Shown piece after piece: positions 57,593-64,000 of a DNA stretch of 64,000 nucleotides (position 1 is its first letter; each line of letters begins with the position of its first letter). The position numbers and the translations under genes are program-made. Under the pieces are notes generated by a model. It did not search any database and was not told the origin of the DNA. It saw only the letters and a list, made by a program, of their open reading frames with translations. The DNA comes from Salipaludibacillus sp. CUR1. Lineage in GTDB: Bacteria; Bacillota; Bacilli; Bacillales; Salisediminibacteriaceae. The stretch covers positions 46,805 to 110,804 of the forward strand of contig NZ_JAIWPE010000039.1 of the NCBI RefSeq assembly GCF_021028955.1, written 5' to 3'.

Positions 57593-57655
57593 CAAAAAAA
57601 ACCGGATAAACGGCCTCGTATAAAAATATACGAAGGCAGAATTTCCAGTTTACAT
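57593..57655 (-). terminator. Expression-platform terminator of the guaA riboswitch
   Basis: The minus-strand stem is built from TTCGTATA/TATACGAgGCC parts and an outer AAACTGGA/TCCGGTTT pairing, followed by eight T. Its 3' strand GGCCGTTTA is complementary to the aptamer's TAAACGGCC (57681-57689), giving mutually exclusive folds. Confidence 0.82.
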
Positions 57656-57670
57656 ACAAGAAAATCCACC

Positions 57671-57738
57671 TTCATAGTCAGGCCGTTTAAGGCAGCCCGG
57701 TAGAGACTCTTGAGCCGTATTCTCAAGGATATATGAGG
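57671..57738 (-). promoter_or_regulatory. Guanine-type purine riboswitch aptamer, variant junction (guaA)
   Basis: On the minus strand P2 is CTTGAG/CTCAAG, P3 CGGGC/GCCTG (one G-U pair), and position 74 is C (TGACTATGA). The J2/3 strand reads AGTCTCTACC instead of AGTTTCTACC: the change falls at the flipped-out position 48, while U51 is kept. Ligand specificity should still be guanine or hypoxanthine. Confidence 0.9.
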
Positions 57739-57869
57739 CTGAATAGCTATATAATAGTTTTATATATCCGCACACCGGAACCGGCACTTCTGTCGCCGGC
57801 CCCTGATTTGGCATTACAGGTGCACTTTGTTTAAATACTGATTTATTTTATCAATTGGTTGCAGCCGGG

Positions 57870-60140
57870 TCAAGAGTTCAGAGATTTTACCAGCTCTTCC
57901 CACTCTGTCTGCAGTGCTTCCCACTCCCCGTCAGGTTCATAGCCGCCATAATATACCTTTTCATACAATTTAGTGAGTTTCATCATGGCCTGCGAGCTTA
58001 ACACGAGATCCACACGTTTAGCATATTCTCTTAATGTCTCGCCCTCCCCGCGCGGCAGTCCTTCATTTTCCAAAATCCATAATAACCGCCGGTAAGCCGT
58101 AGAGAAGCGCTTATCCTGGCCAAGAAGCTTGTAATGAATCAGAAAATAATAGTTTTGCAAACGGCTTTGTTTCTGGTAGAGAACCATTAAAAAAACGAGA
58201 GACAGAATGGATATAAACAACGTTCTCGGTGTAAACATTTCCGCCAGACCCGGGCCGCCTCCGCCGGTGCTTCCGTCACTGCCGGCAGCTTCAAAATCGT
58301 CTGCGCCCTCTTCCAATTCAGGAATCATATCATCCCTGTCCTGGTCGGGCTGCTCAGTGTCCTCCCCGTTTTCTTCGTCTAAATCAATGTCAATATCGAC
58401 TTCCTCTTCTGCAAACTCCGCATAGTTGTCAAATCCCTGAGTTGGTTCAAACGGTACCCAGCCCACTTCAGGAAAATAAACTTCTACCCAGGAGTGGGCG
58501 TTGCCATTAGCCACTTCATAGACAGATCTGCCATCTTCCAGTTCTTCAATCTCTTCTCCGGAAGTAAAGCCCTTAACCCAGCGGGCAGGAATATCCAGTG
58601 TGCGAAGCAGCACAGCCATAGACGTGGAGTAGTTATCACAGTAGCCGACCTGGGTTTCAAACAGGAACTGGTCCACATAGTCTTCATCCTCTTCAGGCAT
58701 CGGGACGTCCTGAGTCTGATACGTAAACCCGCTTTCGGAAAAATACTGTTCAACCGCCTTCACTTTATCATACCGGTTCTCTTCGTCTTCAACTATTTCC
58801 TCAGCCAGGTCTGCCACACGTTCAGGCAGTTCCTCAGGCAGCTGGAGGTATAGGTCCTGGACCTCTTGAGGGTCATTTTCTGAAACAGTTCTCATCGTCC
58901 CAATTGGAAAAGCAGGATCCTCATAGACGAGATCATAAGCAGTAAGAGTGATTTCATTTCCCTCAGGAGTCTCAGCCATCACCCTCCCGCCGACCGGATC
59001 GGTCATAAAGCTAAGCGGCTCGCGGGCCCCTTCATTATCATCCACATAAAAAGATAAGTTATCCAGGCTTATGCTTTGCACCTGTCCGGGATAAAAGAAA
59101 TGGGAAAAGCCGACGCCCTCTTTCATTTCAATAGAGACTTGCCTTTCTTCTGTTTCGGTCAAGCTTTCGTATTTGGCATAACCTAAGCTGTCCCCGCTAA
59201 CTTCTTCGTACCTCGGGTCAGACACCCAGCCGTGCCCGGTGTACTCATGCTTTGACTCGCCTCTCCAATAAGAAGCTTCATCCACTTCGGCTGTAAACAC
59301 CGGATTATCATCCTGAATGAATCCGCCTCCGAGCCGCTCATCATTTTCTCCATAACCGACCCGCTTCAGTCCTGAACCTGATCCGCTTCCTTCACCTAAA
59401 ACCATTCCGCGCATTGCCGGAACAGGATCACTCCACTGGGGATCCGGCTTTGGCGCAGCAATACCGACACCTGTTGCTGCTAAAATCATAAAAATTAAAG
59501 TATACATCCATGCAGGTGAAAAGAATGAAGCTGTACGCCTTCCTATTGCCCGTTCTTCATCCTGGATTTTAAGCATATGAAGAAGGGTAAGAATGAAAAA
59601 TCCAATAATCACAATCCTGATAATCGCCGCAGAGGCTTCTACCGGCGTAAATGTATCCAATACTGTAATGTACACAACTGTCGACAGAAGAAAAAAGAAA
59701 ATTCTCCTTGTCTGGAATACTGAAAAGTACAGAAGATAGCAGACCAGAGCCAGCAGTAAAAACAATAAAAAGGTTCGGAAAGGATCGGTGAGCCCGGCAA
59801 ATTCTCCTGAAAAAATCAGAGTCGTGTTATACCAGGCCTCTCCGGAAAACAGCCTGACAGTTTGCCATCCGCCTTCCCTGCTTAAAAAGCTTCCCTCATA
59901 GAAAATAATATGCAGGCCGTAAATACTTCCAGCTAATAAAGCAGGAATGATAAGCCAGTACGGGACTCTTAAATAAATCAGTATGGCGCTGAAAAAAGCA
60001 AACCATACGAATATATGAATATCTGCGGTATGTGTAATAACCGGTATTGGCCTTAACCATTCCCACAGCAGTAAAAAGGTTAATATATATATAAACAAGT
60101 GTGTGACAGAGCCGGCTGGCTTTGAATTAATTTTAGCCAT
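57870..60140 (-). CDS. Membrane transglutaminase-like protein YebA
   Basis: A 756-residue membrane protein with about six N-terminal helices (to about residue 225), an extracytoplasmic region and a transglutaminase-like core (about 470-575). The expected catalytic Cys is in VGYCDNYSTSMAVLLRTLDI and the His in NAHSWVEVYFPEVGWVPFEPT. An acidic linker and another helix (about 650) precede a cytoplasmic C-terminal domain. Together with DUF58 and MoxR genes it forms the conserved yeaC-yeaD-yebA set. The biochemical role is not established. It starts 10 nt after the DUF58 gene. Confidence 0.92.
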   Translation of the reverse strand: MAKINSKPAGSVTHLFIYILTFLLLWEWLRPIPVITHTADIHIFVWFAFFSAILIYLRVPYWLIIPALLAGSIYGLHIIFYEGSFLSREGGWQTVRLFSGEAWYNTTLIFSGEFAGLTDPFRTFLLFLLLALVCYLLYFSVFQTRRIFFFLLSTVVYITVLDTFTPVEASAAIIRIVIIGFFILTLLHMLKIQDEERAIGRRTASFFSPAWMYTLIFMILAATGVGIAAPKPDPQWSDPVPAMRGMVLGEGSGSGSGLKRVGYGENDERLGGGFIQDDNPVFTAEVDEASYWRGESKHEYTGHGWVSDPRYEEVSGDSLGYAKYESLTETEERQVSIEMKEGVGFSHFFYPGQVQSISLDNLSFYVDDNEGAREPLSFMTDPVGGRVMAETPEGNEITLTAYDLVYEDPAFPIGTMRTVSENDPQEVQDLYLQLPEELPERVADLAEEIVEDEENRYDKVKAVEQYFSESGFTYQTQDVPMPEEDEDYVDQFLFETQVGYCDNYSTSMAVLLRTLDIPARWVKGFTSGEEIEELEDGRSVYEVANGNAHSWVEVYFPEVGWVPFEPTQGFDNYAEFAEEEVDIDIDLDEENGEDTEQPDQDRDDMIPELEEGADDFEAAGSDGSTGGGGPGLAEMFTPRTLFISILSLVFLMVLYQKQSRLQNYYFLIHYKLLGQDKRFSTAYRRLLWILENEGLPRGEGETLREYAKRVDLVLSSQAMMKLTKLYEKVYYGGYEPDGEWEALQTEWEELVKSLNS

Positions 60141-60150
60141 TTAATCACCT

Positions 60151-61413
60151 TCATTCGTTCGCTGCCATTTCCTCATCCAGACTGCCTTCTGACAGAAGGT
60201 ACGCTTCTGCTCCAATACGGCGGAGTTCTTCGAAACGCTTGCGTTCCCAGGCATCTGACTGCCCCTCTTTGGCCATCAGGCCGAAATACACCTGGATCCG
60301 TCTGGAAATAAGAATTTTGACGCGATTTAATATATCATCCGTCAGCTCTGCAGATACAATAATTACCGAGGCTCCGCCTGGAATCTGGCTTTCAGCCTGG
60401 TTTAAATGAGCTGCAAAGTTCGAATGCTGTTCAGCCTGAATTTGGGAGAGGTGGGTCACCATCTTTTTCTGATGGTCGCCTCCTGCATCCAAATCAAACA
60501 TGCGGCTGTTTTTCCCTAATGTCCATAAACCGACTTGAAGACGTTTATTGTAAGCATACATAATTATAGAAGTCACTAACTCAATTCCCTTTTCGTAAGC
60601 TTCCAGTGTTGCAAACCTGTTATCGGGAATGTTGTTATTAAAAACTAACAGAAAATTTTGCCCTATATAATCTTCAAATTCTTTCGTCATTAACTTATTG
60701 GACCTGGCGGTTACTTTCCAGTCAATACTGGTCAGTTTGTCGCCGGGTACATATTCCCGTGCACCTGCGATAGATGTAAGGTCTTCAACAAAATCCTGTG
60801 AAGAAAGAGCAGATTCAGACTCATCCTTCTCATATGCGCTCCACCGCTCAATATCGCGGTAGTCCGGATAAACAAGAAGGTCATTTTCAACAGGAATGAA
60901 CTTTCTTTTTTTAAACAGACCGAACATATCACTTGTCGACAAATGCACCCCAAAAAAATGATACTTACCGCGTTTTAATTCCGGCACACTGTAGTTAAAT
61001 GATAATTCTTTTTTAACAGTCGGGTAAAAAATTATTTTAGAGGCATGGGCTGGCAGCTCCTTTTTCAAAGTCTCCTCCATCTCATCCTCTAAAGCTAAAT
61101 ATAAAAACGGAAACGGCCATTTTCGCCTGACTGTAACTTTCACGGTAAGTTCGGAACCTGAGGCCAGCGCGCCTTCGCCCGTATCACGTGTCACTTCAAA
61201 AGAACCTAAAGGAATTAGCGCGTATAAGAGCATAAGTACGACAAGCGTGGTGATCGTGTAAAATAAAAACCAGCTGACGAAGCCGCCCTGAAACATGGCG
61301 TAGCTGAAAATAGCTGTAAACAGGCCGACGACGAACAGGCTTTTGAAAATAAGCTTCATCCAGGACCAGACCCGGCTCGAACGTATCCGGGCCAAGAGGC
61401 TTCCTAATTTCAT
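60151..61413 (-). CDS. DUF58 domain protein YeaD
   Basis: A 420-residue protein with two N-terminal helices (about 22-70) and a cytoplasmic DUF58 domain recognised by AGAREYVPGDKLTSIDWKVTARSNKLMTKEFED (about 225-260), followed by a von Willebrand A-like part. DUF58 proteins work with MoxR ATPases as chaperone-like modules. Its start overlaps the MoxR stop by 4 nt, and the transglutaminase gene follows 10 nt downstream. Confidence 0.93.
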   Translation of the reverse strand: MKLGSLLARIRSSRVWSWMKLIFKSLFVVGLFTAIFSYAMFQGGFVSWFLFYTITTLVVLMLLYALIPLGSFEVTRDTGEGALASGSELTVKVTVRRKWPFPFLYLALEDEMEETLKKELPAHASKIIFYPTVKKELSFNYSVPELKRGKYHFFGVHLSTSDMFGLFKKRKFIPVENDLLVYPDYRDIERWSAYEKDESESALSSQDFVEDLTSIAGAREYVPGDKLTSIDWKVTARSNKLMTKEFEDYIGQNFLLVFNNNIPDNRFATLEAYEKGIELVTSIIMYAYNKRLQVGLWTLGKNSRMFDLDAGGDHQKKMVTHLSQIQAEQHSNFAAHLNQAESQIPGGASVIIVSAELTDDILNRVKILISRRIQVYFGLMAKEGQSDAWERKRFEELRRIGAEAYLLSEGSLDEEMAANE

Positions 61414-62384
61414 CGGACACTCTCTTTCCCGGCCGGTATGTGGACTTGCTGTACGACTTCGTGAATCACCCGCTCGTTTGTTGTATCTGACAGTTTGGCA
61501 TCCGAATTCAAAAGGATCCTGTGCTGTAACGCATAAGGCGCCAAATATTTAATGTCATCCGGAACGACAAATTCCCTGTCCTGCATGAAAGCGTAGGCTT
61601 GTCCGGCCTTCATTAGGGCGATGGAAGCACGGGGGCTTCCTCCAAGATAGACGGCATGATGCTGTCTCGTCGCGTTGACAATATTAATAATATACTCTTT
61701 GACTTTTTCGTTGACAAAAACCTTTCTCACGTCTTTTTTCATATCAACGATGTCTTCAAGGGTTAATACAGGAGTAACCTCTTCAATCGGATGCCTTTTC
61801 TCTACCCTGTTCAGCACTTCCAGCTCCTCAGATTTAGACGGGTAGCCAATTTTAAATTTAAAAAGAAACCGGTCGAGCTGTGCTTCGGGAAGAGGATAGG
61901 TTCCGCCGTATTCAATCGGATTCTGTGTCGCCATAACCATAAAGGGGTCCTGGAGCTCCCGCGTCTCTCCATCAGTCGTTACACTGCCCTCTTCAAGCGC
62001 TTCCAGAAGGGCTGCTTGTGTTTTGGGCGACGTCCGGTTAATTTCATCTGCTAAAACAATATTAGACATGACCGGGCCAGGCCTGAAGTGAAATTCCATT
62101 GTTTTCTGGCTGAACACGGATACACCTGTAACATCGGACGGCAGCAAGTCAGGTGTGAACTGGATCCGTTTGTAATCGGCGCCTACTGATTTCGCCAACG
62201 CACGGACCATCATCGTCTTGCCTACACCCGGCACATCTTCCAGCAGTACATGGCCTCCGCTTAACAAAGCAATCAGACTTAGTTCAATCTCACGCTTCTT
62301 GCCTACGACAACTTTCTCAATGTTTTCTATTAATCTATGAACAAGTGGATGTGTCACCACTGATGGTTCCTGTCTGTTTCTCAC
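61410..62384 (-). CDS. MoxR family AAA+ ATPase YeaC
   Basis: A 324-residue AAA+ ATPase. Walker A is in LLEDVPGVGKTMMVRAL (about residue 42), Walker B in NIVLADEINRTSPKTQAALLEAL, sensor 1 in MATQNPIEYGGTYPLPEAQ and the lid in GGSPRASIALMKAGQAYA. The frame is open to 62423, but the GTG at 62384 (VRNRQEPSVVTHP) lies 8 nt after AAGGGGG and is preferred. It is the first gene of the MoxR-DUF58-transglutaminase operon. Confidence 0.93.
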   Translation of the reverse strand: MRNRQEPSVVTHPLVHRLIENIEKVVVGKKREIELSLIALLSGGHVLLEDVPGVGKTMMVRALAKSVGADYKRIQFTPDLLPSDVTGVSVFSQKTMEFHFRPGPVMSNIVLADEINRTSPKTQAALLEALEEGSVTTDGETRELQDPFMVMATQNPIEYGGTYPLPEAQLDRFLFKFKIGYPSKSEELEVLNRVEKRHPIEEVTPVLTLEDIVDMKKDVRKVFVNEKVKEYIINIVNATRQHHAVYLGGSPRASIALMKAGQAYAFMQDREFVVPDDIKYLAPYALQHRILLNSDAKLSDTTNERVIHEVVQQVHIPAGKESVR

Positions 62385-62585
62385 TTGATTGACCCCCTTG
62401 AGTATTTTGGAAGATTCAAACAATTTAAAGTACTGAATTGATAGAATGACCTGCGTCTATGATATCATGAACACCCGTAAATTTCGCAGTTTTTAACTTG
62501 AATTTTTCAGCAGAGGAGGAATAAAGTTGCAGGAGCAAGGCGGGCGGTATAGCCTGCTTATAAGGTATTTTACAGGAGGGGTAAT

Positions 62586-63344
62586 ATGAGTAATTGGAAA
62601 GCATATGAAGATTTGGCGTGGACAGAGTTTATTATTTCTTCACTCGACGATTACAAAGAAGAAGCGTCAGCGATTATTCAGTCTTTGAACATACATGCTG
62701 AGGCGGAAACAGACTCTTTTGAACCGGATTTACTCCATTTCGGCTGCGGTGCGGGCGGCCATGATTATTATTTTAAACAGGCTTTCAATGTCACCGGTGT
62801 TGATATTAGTGACGGCATGTTACAGAACGCTAAAAAAATTAATCCGGAAGCGACCTACCTTTATGGGGATATGCGATCTGTGACTGTCGGAAAGTCTTTT
62901 GATGCTGTCGTTTTTCCTGAATCACTTATGTATATGACCACAGTTGATGACATTAGGCAGGCTTTGAAGAATGCAGCTGCCCACTTAAAGCCGCATGGAA
63001 AAATACTCGTCACGGTCCATACGAAAGAAGAGTTTCAGCCTCATAATTTTGCTTATTCAGGCGAAAAAGACGGCGTTCATGTCACACTTTTTGAAAATAA
63101 TTATATTGTGTCCGAGAATGCATATGAAGCGGCCATGGTCTATCTTATTCGAAATGAAAAAGGGCTTGAGATCCACCATGACGTTCATACCGTTGGGTTA
63201 TTTCCGTATGGGGTATGGACCGGTTTGTTCAGTGAACTGAATTTTGATTTTAAGGAATGGCATATGGCTCATCTGTACGATAGAAATATCCTTGATGAAG
63301 GGGATTATCCGCAAACCTATTTTGTCTGTACGAAAAAGGAGTAG
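62586..63344 (+). CDS. Class I SAM-dependent methyltransferase
   Basis: A 252-residue Rossmann-fold methyltransferase. Motif I is LLHFGCGAGGHDYYF (about residues 50-64), with the acidic ribose-binding residue in VTGVDIS and motif IV around FDAVVFPESLMYM. The ATG is 6 nt after AGGAGGGG. The acceptor substrate cannot be predicted, and the YebA/YeaD/YeaC operon is divergent. Monocistronic. Confidence 0.88.
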   Translation: MSNWKAYEDLAWTEFIISSLDDYKEEASAIIQSLNIHAEAETDSFEPDLLHFGCGAGGHDYYFKQAFNVTGVDISDGMLQNAKKINPEATYLYGDMRSVTVGKSFDAVVFPESLMYMTTVDDIRQALKNAAAHLKPHGKILVTVHTKEEFQPHNFAYSGEKDGVHVTLFENNYIVSENAYEAAMVYLIRNEKGLEIHHDVHTVGLFPYGVWTGLFSELNFDFKEWHMAHLYDRNILDEGDYPQTYFVCTKKE

Positions 63345-63412
63345 TTGGGGAGATTTCTTCAGAAAAACTTGGTTGAGCGTGGAAAAAGCTGATACGGCCA
63401 GGTGTAAACGGC

Positions 63413-63493
63413 AAAAAAATCCCAGCCCTGAGTCTGCGGACCGGCCAGTCTTCCAAGGGACTGTTACGGAGATGCAGTCATCAGAGGCTGGAT
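63413..63493 (-). terminator. Long imperfect terminator of the gene at 63503
   Basis: On the minus strand ATCCAGCC (63486-63493) pairs with GGCTGGGAT (63419-63427, one bulge) around partly paired TGCATC/CAGACTC sequences, followed by seven T. It starts 10 nt past the stop codon. Confidence 0.6.
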
Positions 63494-63502
63494 TTGTCTA
63501 TT

Positions 63503-63799
63503 TTAAAAGCCCTGTTTCATTTGATGGTGAGGCAGGTGATGGTGCCCTTTCGGGGTACGCTGCTGGCTGAGCGTCTCTTCCTGCTCTACAGGAATATGGC
63601 CGATATCCTTTTCGGACTCAACAATCACCAGGTAATCCCCCTGTTTGAAATGCTTTGTAAAGAATTTGGCGTCCTCATCATCCCGATGAATAATCTGGAT
63701 ATCCTCTTCCTCTACACCTTTTATTTCAAGCTCTCTTAAAACGGCCTCTTTCTGGTCAATCGACTTCATAATAGCCACAACTTGCTTATCCATATCCAT
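63503..63799 (-). CDS. Small stress-type protein, YflT/GSP17M-like N-terminus
   Basis: A 98-residue soluble protein. Residues 6-60 (VVAIMKSIDQKEAVLRELEIKGVEEEDIQII...) follow the alternating strand-helix pattern of the YflT/general-stress-protein-17M domain, where 'eeeaikal..lk..Gy.eddI.vv' recurs. The C-terminus is unusual, rich in His and Gln (GHHHLPHHQ), and could bind metal. An AGGAGGTGTA site precedes the ATG. The family assignment is tentative; no sigma-B promoter was identified. Confidence 0.65.
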   Translation of the reverse strand: MDMDKQVVAIMKSIDQKEAVLRELEIKGVEEEDIQIIHRDDEDAKFFTKHFKQGDYLVIVESEKDIGHIPVEQEETLSQQRTPKGHHHLPHHQMKQGF

Positions 63800-63872
63800 A
63801 CATTACACCTCCTGTGAGGATTTTACCGTGCCTTTATTAAGTACCCCGTTTACATAAGCCGCAAACAAATTT

Positions 63873-63895
63873 ACAGTAACTGGGGGGTCTGACCC
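63873..63895. repeat. Partial GGGGGG/CCC palindrome (copy G)
   Basis: CAGTAACTGGGGGG-TCTGA-CCC: the left arm is intact and the right arm truncated. It lies about 75 bp upstream of the gene at 63503-63799. No gene is seen from 63800 to the window end. Confidence 0.65.
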
Positions 63896-64000
63896 ATAAC
63901 GATTGCACGTAAGTAAAATAAATACACTAATGTTAATATATGTAAACAATATTTTGGGTTAATTTTAAAAAAAGGCGGACGAGGCATATAACGACCTTGT

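Overview
The window is a chromosomal segment of a low-to-mid GC Gram-positive Bacillaceae. The gene order closely follows the Bacillus subtilis yeaC-yeaD-yebA-guaA-pbuG / yebE-yebG-pur / yerA-yerB-yerC-pcrB-pcrA-ligA-yerH(camS)-opuE-gatCAB-yerO block, read here mostly on the minus strand. Ectoine hydroxylase, two sodium-coupled type transporters and many acidic exported domains suggest a halotolerant or haloalkaliphilic species (inference).

Layout. 1-4.1 kb: small membrane proteins, a GNAT acetyltransferase and a YerO-position TetR regulator. 4.3-9.4 kb: gatCAB and a proline-type symporter with a 34-residue accessory peptide. 9.7-19.7 kb: camS, ligA, pcrA, pcrB, yerC, yerB and yerA. 19.9-31.8 kb: an accessory stretch absent from the B. 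subtilis order, with DUF2892, AbgT transporter, YjzC, an anti-sigma-like protein, a LysE exporter, a TPP-riboswitch-controlled ykoFEDC thiamine/HMP uptake operon, an orphan CGCGG-motif RiPP-like peptide, ectD, a zinc-ribbon protein and a YckD-like protein. 32.1-44.9 kb: the full purEKBCSQLFMNHD operon behind a PurR operator, a sigma-A promoter and a guanine riboswitch. 45.6-53.4 kb: yebG, yebE, CtsR-controlled clpE, a type III polyketide synthase/methyltransferase pair and a penicillin acylase. 53.5-62.4 kb: mpg, pbuG and guaA (each of the last two behind its own purine riboswitch), then transglutaminase/DUF58/MoxR. The end holds a methyltransferase and a small stress-like protein.

Functional logic. 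Purine supply dominates: de novo IMP synthesis (pur), GMP formation (guaA) and base uptake (pbuG) are all under C74-type purine riboswitches. pur and pbuG also carry PurBox pairs with the same geometry. Compatible-solute functions (proline symporter, EctD) and thiamine salvage (ykoFEDC) are the other physiological themes.

Most unusual content. (1) Four intergenic arrays of a ~20-bp repeat (TTTTCGCTGATWGA plus about 6 nt), all in the same orientation, two of them inside a longer ~260-310-bp element. (2) Seven copies of a G-run/C-run palindrome (CTGGGGGG-TCTGA-CCCCCCAG type) that end up in terminators, in riboswitch leaders and in frame inside ykoD. (3) A multi-stem candidate RNA upstream of the YckD-like gene. 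(4) An orphan CGCGG peptide with no radical SAM partner in view. No insertion sequence, prophage, tRNA, rRNA or CRISPR array was seen.
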